Shown: one piece after another, positions 1-5,528 of the stretch
Layout of the letters: every line of letters begins with the position of its first letter
Position numbering within the stretch: the stretch's first letter is position 1
Source of the DNA: CAZSVP01 sp964637185
GTDB lineage: Bacteria; Patescibacteriota; Saccharimonadia; CAILAD01; BJGX01
DNA: 5,854 nucleotides
Reading direction: 5' to 3'
NCBI GenBank assembly: GCA_964637185.1
Contig: CAZWVB010000022.1
Location: forward strand, 1 to 5,854
Program-made: the position numbers and the translations under genes
The notes under the pieces: generated by a model
Database searches by the model: none
What the model was told of the DNA's origin: nothing
What the model saw: the letters and a program-made list of their open reading frames with translations, nothing else

Positions 1-11
1 ACCATAGCCGT

Positions 12-17
12 ATTATA
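12..17 (-). promoter_or_regulatory. Extended -10 for a gene running off the left edge
   Basis: TGGTATAAT on the minus strand (TATAAT at 12-17) fits an extended -10 element. It is followed by ACGGCT and an ATG at positions 5-3, again a six-base gap. The ligD stop codon is 23 bases before that ATG. If real, a further gene begins here on the same strand as ku-ligD with its own promoter. Only five bases of it are visible, so no product can be named. Confidence 0.45.
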
Positions 18-28
18 CCAAATCTGTA

Positions 29-2422
29 TTAGTCCGAATCAGTAGGTAATTTGTTTAGTACTTGTCTGAGATTGATACCTTTGCCCAGTACTGGTTGAAA
101 CAAATCCCCGACCCGCCTGATACGCGAGCTAGTGTTCGCTATAGTGAATTTTGTAGGATCCAACCCCTTTTTTATCTCATCCCAATGTAGCGGAGTTGAA
201 ACACTGGCAGATTTGGTGGGGCGCACACAATACGCGCAGGCCAAAGTCTGACCCTCGCTATTTTGCAAATAGTCTAGGTATATTCGGTGATGACGTTTTT
301 GTGGATTGCGCTCTAGACTAGTAAGTGTGGGTGTACGCTCGTGTACCAAAGTCACTAGCAGCTGCGCGAATTGGCGTGCTTGATCGTAGCTATATTTGGC
401 ACCCATTGGTATGAAGACGTGTATGCCAGTCTTGCCGGAAGTCTTGGGGTAACTTGGTATTTTAAGCTCCTCACAGACCTGATGGACTACTATGGCGACC
501 TCGACTACTTTTTCAAAGCTTACTCCTTCTGGGTCCAAATCGACTACTACCCAATCCGGTTTGGTAAGTGATTTGAGTCGTGAGTTCCAGGGATTGATCT
601 CAATACAGCCAAGTTGGACCATGTAGCGCAGAGTTTTAATATCATTGCATATCAAATATTCAACTTCCTTGTGTGCTGATTCACTGTGAATGGAGGTGGT
701 TTTGGCCCATGATGGAGCAAAACTAGCAATGTCTTTTTGAAAAAAGGCCTGACCCTTGTAGCCATCAGGTTGACGTAGCAAGGACTGTGGACGATCTTTG
801 AGGTAAGGCAAAATTGTATCAGCAACAGACTCATAGTACTTGAGTAAATCACCCTTAGTCAGGTTGGCTTCGGGCCAAAATACCTTGTCCAGATGCGTCA
901 TCACTAGATCGCTATCTGCTGTTTTGGGCATATTACCAATCTTGCCACTCCCCTGCTGCTGCTCACGTACCACCTGCGATGCTGGCTTGTCATCACGTAA
1001 TCCTACAAATACTGGCTGTCGCAATGACCCTTCGCTGGTCCACTCGGCGAATTTTACTTCGCATACCAGCTTGGGTCGCACCCAATGTACTACGTCGTTG
1101 GCTTTGGGCACCTCGGTAAATGGTGATTCCTTGACTTCTAACTTGGATAATTTGTCATGCAATTGTTTGAGTACAGACGGGTCCATTCCGGTGCCGACAT
1201 GACCTGCAAAAATCAATTTATTTTTATCGTATACACCCACCATCAGCGAACCTAAATCTTCTCGGCTACCACGCGGCTCGGTGTAGCCACCTATTACTAC
1301 CTCTTGACGCTGATGAGTTTTGATCTTGAGCCAATCACGAGTGCGTTTGCCACTTTGGTAGCTACTACTAATTTTTTTGGCCATGATACCCTCAAGGTTG
1401 TTTTTAGCAGCTTGGTCGAAGAATGCTTTGCCATTCACCGTCACAGGCTCGCTATAGCGGATTGGTGATGATTTTGGTATCAACTTTTTGAGCTGGGCTT
1501 GGCGCTCATTGAGTGGCAAATCACGCATATCTTGGCCGTCAAGCCAAAGCAGATCAAACACATAGTACACTAGCTCACCTTGAGGTTGGCTGGCCCAATT
1601 TTGCAGCCACTCAAAATGAGGTTGACCGTGCTTATCTACTGCCACGATTTCGCCATCCACCAAACACGGCTTACCAAGCTGACTGAGCGACACATATATA
1701 TCAGCAAATTTGTTGGCAAAGTCTGAGCCGTTGCGTGAATACAATTTGGCATGCTCTCCATCCCAACTACCCAGACCTCGATAGCCGTCCCATTTGATCT
1801 CAAAGCTCCATTCGGCACCATCAAAAGGTTCATCTACTAGTGTAGCAAGCATTGGTCTGACGTGCTGAGGCATGGCCTTGTGAGCGCGTTTGCGAGTAAT
1901 TGTTTTTGGTACGCTGGGCGTTGGCTTCGCGTACTCATCACCCTTTTTGATAAGTAGCCAAGCATTTTTTTCAAAATGTTCATTTTTTATCAATGCGAAT
2001 TCACCTTTGAGATGCTGCCCGTGTAGTACAAAAGTAAGATGGCCTTGGCGCAACCCAGATCTTATAGCACGTGTTTGATCCATGGTCTGTTCGCGCGGCT
2101 CATAATAGCCATGATCGTATATGCTGACAGTACCAGCCCCATAGTTGCCTTTTGGTATCCGCCCTTTGAAATTGAGGTATTCTATCGGGTGATCCTCGGT
2201 CTGGATAGCCAGATGATGCTCGTGCGGATCAAGACTGATACCTTTGGGTACGGCCCAACTTTTGAGCACGCCATCTAACTCAAGTCGGAAATCATAATGT
2301 AAATGGCTGGCATTGTGGCGCTGGACTACAAAGCGCAGTTTGTGACCTTCGTGGTGAACACGACCTTTGGGCTCAGGAGTTTTACCAAAGACTCTCTTAT
2401 GTAAATACTCCCGCAGGCCCAT
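29..2422 (-). CDS. ligD: ATP-dependent DNA ligase LigD (phosphoesterase-ligase-polymerase)
   Basis: This 797-residue protein is the multifunctional end-processing and sealing enzyme of bacterial NHEJ. An N-terminal 3'-phosphoesterase domain (about 15-165) carries H36, H42, D44, R46, H78 and Y82, which match the metal and phosphate ligands known from the Pseudomonas enzyme. The central ATP-dependent ligase (about 185-490) has the nucleotidyl-lysine motif EIKWDG (K210), DGE at 256-258, EGIMAKK at 344-350 and WLKIK at 364-368. The C-terminal primase-like polymerase (about 505-795) has DLDP (D628, D630), SGKTGIH at 662-668 and a third acidic residue, D717. The domain order is that of Pseudomonas, not the polymerase-first order of Mycobacterium. 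The start (GLREYLHK followed by KTPEPKG) is the usual family N-terminus. The ATG lies two bases after the ku stop codon and has no well-placed ribosome binding site, so coupling to ku is likely. All three modules look intact. Confidence 0.97.
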   Translation of the reverse strand: MGLREYLHKRVFGKTPEPKGRVHHEGHKLRFVVQRHNASHLHYDFRLELDGVLKSWAVPKGISLDPHEHHLAIQTEDHPIEYLNFKGRIPKGNYGAGTVSIYDHGYYEPREQTMDQTRAIRSGLRQGHLTFVLHGQHLKGEFALIKNEHFEKNAWLLIKKGDEYAKPTPSVPKTITRKRAHKAMPQHVRPMLATLVDEPFDGAEWSFEIKWDGYRGLGSWDGEHAKLYSRNGSDFANKFADIYVSLSQLGKPCLVDGEIVAVDKHGQPHFEWLQNWASQPQGELVYYVFDLLWLDGQDMRDLPLNERQAQLKKLIPKSSPIRYSEPVTVNGKAFFDQAAKNNLEGIMAKKISSSYQSGKRTRDWLKIKTHQRQEVVIGGYTEPRGSREDLGSLMVGVYDKNKLIFAGHVGTGMDPSVLKQLHDKLSKLEVKESPFTEVPKANDVVHWVRPKLVCEVKFAEWTSEGSLRQPVFVGLRDDKPASQVVREQQQGSGKIGNMPKTADSDLVMTHLDKVFWPEANLTKGDLLKYYESVADTILPYLKDRPQSLLRQPDGYKGQAFFQKDIASFAPSWAKTTSIHSESAHKEVEYLICNDIKTLRYMVQLGCIEINPWNSRLKSLTKPDWVVVDLDPEGVSFEKVVEVAIVVHQVCEELKIPSYPKTSGKTGIHVFIPMGAKYSYDQARQFAQLLVTLVHERTPTLTSLERNPQKRHHRIYLDYLQNSEGQTLACAYCVRPTKSASVSTPLHWDEIKKGLDPTKFTIANTSSRIRRVGDLFQPVLGKGINLRQVLNKLPTDSD

Positions 2423-2424
2423 AG

Positions 2425-3186
2425 CTATTGGTGTGCCAAACTATCCTTGAGAGTCTGAGCCAAATCCTTGGCTGTGGTGGGTCTTGCAGGAGGACTGGCA
2501 GTAGTAATTTTCTTGCCTTTGAGTTTGTGATCGATTAGTGCTTTTAGTTCCTCAGTATAAGTATCGTGCCACGCTTTGGGATCAAATGGTTTACTATGTT
2601 GGTTGATCAATTTGATAGCCATACTAAGCTCTGTTTTGTCTATTTTGGCGCCACCCACATTGAGCTCAGCTGGATCGCGCAGATCAGCCGGCCAGCGGAG
2701 CTGATTGAGCACCAAAATATTGCCAATTGGCTCGATCGCAGCCAGGCTTTCACGGCCGTGTAGTACAAAACTTGCGATTGCAATACGATCAGTCTGATCA
2801 AGCGCCTCGCGTAGCAGATGGTATGTCTCATTGGCATTTTCATCGGGCTCTAGATAGTACGGCTTGTCGAAATAACGTGAATCCAACTCACCCGACTGTA
2901 CAAATTGTTTGATAGTAATATTCTGAGTTTTGTGAGCATTGGCTTTGTCAAAGTCCTCCGCTGTTACTACTACGTACTCACCCTTTTGGTATTCATAGCC
3001 CTTAACTATATCTTCGTAAGGAACTTCATGCCCGTCATCGGCAACCCTTTTGTAATGGATTGGCGAATGATCGCGTTCACGTAGCATATCAAAACCAATA
3101 CCCTCGTGCTTGTCGCTGCCCGAATACATCCGTACTGGGATGTTGACTAGTCCAAAATTGATTGATCCGTCCCATATAGCTCGCAT
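2425..3186 (-). CDS. ku: Ku homodimer protein for non-homologous end joining
   Basis: This is bacterial Ku, 253 residues from the chosen start. The family forms a ring-shaped homodimer that threads onto double-strand break ends and recruits LigD, encoded immediately downstream in the same transcript. The N-terminus MRAIWDGSINFGLVNIPV is the diagnostic opening of bacterial Ku. Further family features are the HYKR segment, the EYVVVTAEDFD segment, YFDKPYYLEP, and the closing helix DTYTEELKALIDHKLKGKK. A short tail of about 30 residues follows (PPARPTTAKDLAQ...), so this is a minimal Ku without the long lysine-rich extension seen in some species. The frame is open for 27 more codons upstream (to 3267), but those residues do not resemble Ku and would run into the divergent hydrolase gene. 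The start at 3186 also sits exactly six bases after a TATAAT, with no Shine-Dalgarno sequence, suggesting a leaderless mRNA. Confidence 0.96.
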   Translation of the reverse strand: MRAIWDGSINFGLVNIPVRMYSGSDKHEGIGFDMLRERDHSPIHYKRVADDGHEVPYEDIVKGYEYQKGEYVVVTAEDFDKANAHKTQNITIKQFVQSGELDSRYFDKPYYLEPDENANETYHLLREALDQTDRIAIASFVLHGRESLAAIEPIGNILVLNQLRWPADLRDPAELNVGGAKIDKTELSMAIKLINQHSKPFDPKAWHDTYTEELKALIDHKLKGKKITTASPPARPTTAKDLAQTLKDSLAHQ

Positions 3187-3192
3187 AGTCTT

Positions 3193-3198
3193 ATTATA
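3193..3198 (-). promoter_or_regulatory. -10 element of the ku-ligD promoter, leaderless geometry
   Basis: A perfect TATAAT on the minus strand is followed by AAGACT and then the ku ATG. Six bases between the -10 and the ATG would put the transcription start on, or within a base of, the A of the start codon. No good -35 is visible at 16-18 bp spacing; TAACCA at 3215-3220 is the best, a 3 of 6 match. The hexamer and its distance are seen directly; promoter activity is inferred. Confidence 0.6.
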
Positions 3199-3240
3199 CA
3201 CAATCGTCAAATCATGGTTACGGCTATCACGATGATGGAG

Positions 3241-3246
3241 TATGAT
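3241..3246 (+). promoter_or_regulatory. -10 element of the hydrolase gene, leaderless geometry
   Basis: TATGAT (5 of 6 to consensus) is followed by GTTGGT and the chosen ATG at 3253. This mirrors the ku arrangement on the other strand, with the same six-base gap. A GGAG at 3237-3240 lies 12 bases from the ATG, rather far for a ribosome binding site, and would be upstream of the transcript if this promoter is real. The -35 region is poor and overlaps that of ku. Confidence 0.45.
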
Positions 3247-3252
3247 GTTGGT

Positions 3253-4305
3253 ATGACTAGACATCACAAAATCATCCTGGCTGTACTTATTGTCATAGCT
3301 ATAACAGCAGTGATTTTGATTGGACTGCTGTATATTTTGTCGGTAAGCCTGGTACGCAGGCCGGCGGCAGATCTCAAATCAGGCACGGTAGAAAAACCGG
3401 CGAGCGTACAGCTAGATCCGTTGCAGGTCGAGGCCATACGCAGCAGAAGTTACCAAGCTAGCCCTATCACCGTTGAACAAAACCTAGGGACATCCGATGG
3501 TTTCACCAATCAAATAGTCTCGTACCAATCTGACGGACTCAAAGAGTTTGCTCAGATCTACACCCCTACTAGCGACCCACCTGCTGCTGGATGGCCAGTG
3601 ATAATACTTAACCACGGCTATATCGATCCTACTAACTATCAGACTTCCAACACGCCCACCTACCAGAACCTAATGGTACGTTTGGCGCAGGCTGGCTTTG
3701 TGGTGATCAAACCCGATTATCGCGGTCATGGCAACAGCCAGGGTGCGCCCGAAGGTGGTCATTTTTCACCAGTCTATAGCTATGATGTGCTCAATTTGGT
3801 ATCTAGCGTGCAACAATATCCGGGCTTTGATCAAAACCGTATCGGTATGATAGGTCATAGCTTGGGTGGACACGTAAGTCTTCGCGCAGCCGTGAGTAGC
3901 TCACAGATCAAAGCTACAGCTTACCTCTCGGGAGTAGTGGGTTCGATCTACGATATTCTTTACAGCTGGCCCAATAGCCCAATGCCTGCTGATCGGCCGG
4001 CCATTGTGCAATCCAAACGCGAGGAGCTGCTACAAAAGTATGGCGACCCCAAAACTAATCCTGAGTTTTGGAACAGTGCATCGGCTATCAACTATGTATC
4101 AAACATCACTGGCAAATCATTGGTTTTTGCGAGTATGTCCGACAGTGTGGTACCAGCTCAATTCTCTACCAATTTGGTTGCTGCACTACAAAAAGCTGGC
4201 AAACCGGTGGAATACTTTACTGTGTCGGGCGATGATCATTTATTTTCTCGTAATCAAGCGGAGGTGGTAAAACGAGTGGTGGTATTTTTCCAAAATAATC
4301 TTTAA
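3253..4305 (+). CDS. Membrane-anchored alpha/beta hydrolase (S9/dienelactone hydrolase-like)
   Basis: This 350-residue protein has one hydrophobic segment at residues 6-31 after a basic start (TRHHK), so it is probably a signal anchor or uncleaved signal peptide with the enzyme outside the membrane. The fold is alpha/beta hydrolase. NHGY near residues 120-123 is the likely oxyanion loop, DYRGHGNS near 155-162 is typical of the superfamily, GHSLGG holds the nucleophile S203, D297 (SMSDSVVP) is the probable acid, and H329 (GDDHLF) completes the triad. Sequence alone does not distinguish an esterase from a peptidase, and the substrate is unknown. The frame is open back to an ATG at 3214, but the 3253 start directly precedes the positively charged n-region and follows a -10 by six bases. 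The gene is divergent from ku and ends at a strong hairpin. Function beyond hydrolase class is not claimed. Confidence 0.88.
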   Translation: MTRHHKIILAVLIVIAITAVILIGLLYILSVSLVRRPAADLKSGTVEKPASVQLDPLQVEAIRSRSYQASPITVEQNLGTSDGFTNQIVSYQSDGLKEFAQIYTPTSDPPAAGWPVIILNHGYIDPTNYQTSNTPTYQNLMVRLAQAGFVVIKPDYRGHGNSQGAPEGGHFSPVYSYDVLNLVSSVQQYPGFDQNRIGMIGHSLGGHVSLRAAVSSSQIKATAYLSGVVGSIYDILYSWPNSPMPADRPAIVQSKREELLQKYGDPKTNPEFWNSASAINYVSNITGKSLVFASMSDSVVPAQFSTNLVAALQKAGKPVEYFTVSGDDHLFSRNQAEVVKRVVVFFQNNL

Positions 4306-4335
4306 GCAAAAACCCTCCGAGCTGGAGGGTTTTGC
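4306..4335. terminator. Bidirectional intrinsic terminator between convergent genes
   Basis: AAAACCCTCC (4309-4318) pairs with GGAGGGTTTT (4324-4333) around a five-base loop, and flanking GC/GC can extend the stem past a bulged A. The A and T tracts on either side supply a U-run for transcripts in both directions. It begins directly after the hydrolase stop codon and lies 18 bases beyond the stop of the convergent membrane-protein gene, so it can serve both. Confidence 0.9.
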
Positions 4336-4353
4336 GCAATATTGCGTCAGGGG

Positions 4354-4752
4354 TTACTCAAGTGATTTCATTTCGCCGCCGTGGGCTATCAAGGCGTATA
4401 GCACGAGAGCATCAATTACCAATAGAACCACTGCCCATACCGGATATATTGGCAAAAATGCAAAGGTTGCAATTGCGCTAATAGCCACGAACAACACACC
4501 TACTACTCTGCCCCAGGTTTGGCCAGCCAATATGGCAAGGCCTACCAACAATACTACCAAGCCAAGCAGCATGTGTATCCACCCCCAAGTTGAGTAGTCG
4601 AAGAACCAAACAGTACTCTTGCCTACGAGGTAGATATCGTTTTTGAATAATGCTACAAATCCGGTGATCATCTGGAATATACCCAGTATCACCATATATA
4701 CTCCAGCGAAGGCCACCCAGCCGACCCAGCCGGTTACTTTTTGTTGTGCCAT
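4354..4752 (-). CDS. Small four-helix membrane protein, DUF7144-like
   Basis: This 132-residue protein has four predicted transmembrane segments, at about 9-36, 55-77, 80-101 and 104-124. Family-like signatures are WGWIHMLLG just before helix 2, the GQTWGRVVGV turn between helices 2 and 3, and IYPVW followed by the final helix VVLLVIDALVLYAL. These resemble the DUF7144 membrane family known mainly from actinobacteria, an assignment made from memory of the pattern. Function is unknown; no catalytic residues are evident. The start is supported by AAGGAG at 4763-4768, ten bases upstream, and by a near-consensus promoter. It appears to be a single-gene transcript, convergent with the hydrolase and sharing its terminator. 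The C-terminus is short and soluble (HGGEMKSLE). Confidence 0.85.
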   Translation of the reverse strand: MAQQKVTGWVGWVAFAGVYMVILGIFQMITGFVALFKNDIYLVGKSTVWFFDYSTWGWIHMLLGLVVLLVGLAILAGQTWGRVVGVLFVAISAIATFAFLPIYPVWAVVLLVIDALVLYALIAHGGEMKSLE

Positions 4753-4762
4753 GTCTCTTATT

Positions 4763-4768
4763 CTCCTT
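4763..4768 (-). promoter_or_regulatory. Ribosome binding site of the DUF7144-like gene
   Basis: AAGGAG on the minus strand ends ten bases before the ATG at 4752. It is one of only two clear Shine-Dalgarno sequences in the window, in contrast to the genes whose -10 abuts the start codon. Confidence 0.75.
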
Positions 4769-4782
4769 ATGGTTATTCTTTA

Positions 4783-4810
4783 ATTTTAGTACTAAAGTAC
4801 ACACTGTCAA
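4783..4810 (-). promoter_or_regulatory. Promoter of the DUF7144-like gene
   Basis: A perfect TTGACA (4805-4810) and TAAAAT (4783-4788, 5 of 6) are separated by 16 bp on the minus strand. The expected start near 4776 gives a leader of about 24 bases, enough to contain the ribosome binding site. This is the best sigma-70-type promoter for any gene here. A palindrome fills most of the spacer. Confidence 0.75.
4789..4800. repeat. Inverted repeat in the promoter spacer (possible operator)
   Basis: GTACT-AA-AGTAC has perfect five-base arms around two central bases and lies wholly between the -35 and -10 of the membrane-protein promoter. A dimeric repressor bound there would block RNA polymerase. 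The symmetry is seen directly; a regulatory role is inferred and no regulator is encoded nearby. Confidence 0.4.
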
Positions 4811-4898
4811 CTACCATATTTTTTGATACCTATCTGCTGTACAGGCCAAAAACATTTATTGGGCTAACCCTACCTTATCTGTTTCAGTGTCTCGAGTT

Positions 4899-5117
4899 CT
4901 ATTTCCAGATCTGACAATCTGTTTGAATGATTTTACCGGCATCTTTGAGCGCCTGGTTGTAAATGTCAGGAGCTAGGTTTTCCATAACAATATCAATTAG
5001 GTCTTCAGCCAGAATATAACCGAATTCTGAGTCACCCTGATCATCTAACCGTGTTTGCAGCTCTTCGGCGCACTTTTTGCGCAACTGCTTGGTGGATATG
5101 TCCCACTTGCGTCTCAT
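4899..5117 (-). CDS. DUF2164 family protein
   Basis: This small soluble protein has 72 residues from the chosen start. It opens MRRKWDIS and contains LAEDLIDIVMENLAPDIYNQ and then ALKDA, matching the layout of the DUF2164 family (usually about 75-80 residues): a basic KWDIS-type start, an acidic helical middle, and a conserved xLGPxIYNQALKDA-like segment at about 46-60. Function is unknown. The frame is open to an ATG at 5147, but that start would overlap the tRNA-Glu acceptor and CCA end, and the added residues do not fit the family. The chosen ATG is 18 bases downstream of the tRNA CCA. There is no Shine-Dalgarno sequence. A TATTAT ends seven bases before the ATG, so the gene may be leaderless, or it may be expressed from the tRNA transcript. 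No convincing terminator follows the stop codon. Confidence 0.82.
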   Translation of the reverse strand: MRRKWDISTKQLRKKCAEELQTRLDDQGDSEFGYILAEDLIDIVMENLAPDIYNQALKDAGKIIQTDCQIWK

Positions 5118-5124
5118 GCACACA

Positions 5125-5130
5125 ATAATA
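5125..5130 (-). promoter_or_regulatory. Possible -10 of the DUF2164 gene
   Basis: TATTAT (5 of 6 to consensus) on the minus strand is followed by seven bases and the ATG at 5117. It falls in the 18-base gap between the tRNA CCA end and the gene. The -35 would have to lie inside the tRNA gene. Read-through from the tRNA promoter is an equally good explanation of expression. Confidence 0.35.
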
Positions 5131-5135
5131 ACATC

Positions 5136-5210
5136 TGGTGATCCCACGGGGAATCGAACCCCGATTGCCAGATTGAGAATCTGGTGTCCTAACCGTTAGA
5201 CGATGGGACC
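5136..5210 (-). tRNA. tRNA-Glu (anticodon CTC)
   Basis: This is a complete 75-base cloverleaf including an encoded CCA (5136-5138). The acceptor GGTCCCA pairs with TGGGATC with one G-T wobble at position 2-71, and the discriminator is A. The D arm is GTC/GAC around AACGGTT. The anticodon stem CCAGA/TCTGG holds the loop TTCTCAA, giving anticodon CTC, which reads GAG (Glu). The variable loop has four bases, and the T arm is CGGGG/CCCCG with loop TTCGATT. A C at position 34 implies that a second Glu tRNA (TTC) exists elsewhere for GAA. Confidence 0.97.
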
Positions 5211-5223
5211 ATGGTGATTAGCA

Positions 5224-5229
5224 ACTATA
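5224..5229 (-). promoter_or_regulatory. Possible -10 of the tRNA-Glu promoter
   Basis: TATAGT (5 of 6) on the minus strand lies 13 bases before the mature tRNA 5' end, a usual distance allowing a short 5' leader for RNase P to remove. The -35 at 17 bp spacing (TAGTAA, 5247-5252) matches only 3 of 6. Confidence 0.35.
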
Positions 5230-5364
5230 ACATATTTACGGCTACTTTACTAGGTTAAATGCTATCTGTGTAACATTTTTTATTGTATTTTTTACAAATC
5301 ATATTGTAGCGTTTGGTGTCGCAAGCTATGATGCTAATAAGTTTTGTTTTTGTGAGTGTGAGAG

Positions 5365-5394
5365 TTGACAACAAGGGGGGCTAGTTCGTATTAT
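5365..5394 (+). promoter_or_regulatory. Candidate promoter for the ribonucleotide reductase gene
   Basis: A perfect TTGACA (5365-5370) is followed after 18 bp by TATTAT (5389-5394, 5 of 6). This would start RNA near 5401, about 140 bases before the gene. Alternative -10 sequences closer to the gene are TAAAAT at 5439-5444 and TATGAT at 5474-5479, both with weak -35 partners. The latter sits between the two NrdR-like boxes, the usual place for an NrdR-repressed promoter. Confidence 0.45.
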
Positions 5395-5410
5395 GTTCGT
5401 TGGTGTGTGT

Positions 5411-5426
5411 GAACTTACGAAAGTTC
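5411..5426. repeat. Inverted repeat GAACTT-ACGA-AAGTTC
   Basis: Perfect six-base arms flank a four-base centre, just downstream of the promoter candidate. It could be an operator or a small RNA hairpin. It has no U-tract immediately after it, so it is not a terminator. Confidence 0.45.
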
Positions 5427-5454
5427 TTATGTTTAGTGTAAAATATCAACAAAG

Positions 5455-5470
5455 TAGCTACATATAGTGC
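5455..5470 (+). promoter_or_regulatory. NrdR box 1 (upstream)
   Basis: The core CTACATATAGTG matches the centre of the known NrdR box consensus (ACACTATATATAGTGT-like) at 11 of 12 positions, although the outermost bases are degenerate. NrdR is the ATP-cone repressor that controls ribonucleotide reductase genes in many bacteria. The neighbouring second box and the reductase gene make the call much stronger than this site alone. Confidence 0.65.
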
Positions 5471-5486
5471 TACTATGATATGTAAT

Positions 5487-5502
5487 ACGCTACATGTAGT
5501 GT
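5487..5502 (+). promoter_or_regulatory. NrdR box 2 (downstream)
   Basis: ACGCTACATGTAGTGT matches an ACACTATATATAGTGT-type NrdR box at 13 of 16 positions and contains the perfect ten-base palindrome CTACATGTAG. Its 12-base core differs from that of box 1 at one position. The box centres are 32 bp apart, three helical turns, with 16 bp between the boxes. This is the arrangement typical of tandem NrdR sites. Confidence 0.75.
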
Positions 5503-5528
5503 AGGGCGGAAATAAAAATGCTTAAGGT

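Noticed and set aside
840..1202. Plus-strand open frame of 120 codons inside ligD
   Set aside because: It is antisense to a fully conserved ligase/polymerase region, has low-complexity Ser/Leu/Thr-rich translation and no ribosome binding site.
3205..3210. TTGACG on the minus strand as the ku -35
   Set aside because: It is only six bases from the TATAAT, far too close to be its -35 partner.
3214..3252. Upstream hydrolase starts at 3214, 3232 or 3235
   Set aside because: They add residues ahead of the basic n-region of the membrane anchor and would include the -10 element. The 3253 start fits both the anchor and the promoter.
2425..3267. Longer Ku form starting at 3267
   Set aside because: The extra 27 residues do not resemble Ku, overlap the start of the divergent hydrolase, and lie upstream of the TATAAT. 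The start at 3186 matches the family N-terminus.
4478..4810. Overlapping minus-strand frame of 110 codons at the membrane-protein locus
   Set aside because: It is out of frame with the clear four-helix protein, starts at the -35 of its promoter, and has no recognisable domain.
4837..4844. Perfect palindrome CTGTACAG between the DUF2164 and membrane-protein genes
   Set aside because: Eight bases with no extension and no clear link to a promoter element; such a palindrome is expected by chance at this scale.
4845..4866. Possible terminator hairpin after the DUF2164 gene
   Set aside because: AGCCCAA/TTGGCCT pairing has a C-C mismatch and a nine-base loop, with no U-tract directly after it.
5118..5147. 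Upstream start for the DUF2164 protein at 5147
   Set aside because: It overlaps the 3' acceptor strand of tRNA-Glu and adds residues not expected in the family.
5411..5426. LexA/SOS box of the Gram-positive type
   Set aside because: That box has GAAC-N4-GTTC; here the half-sites are separated by eight bases, so the match is not valid.
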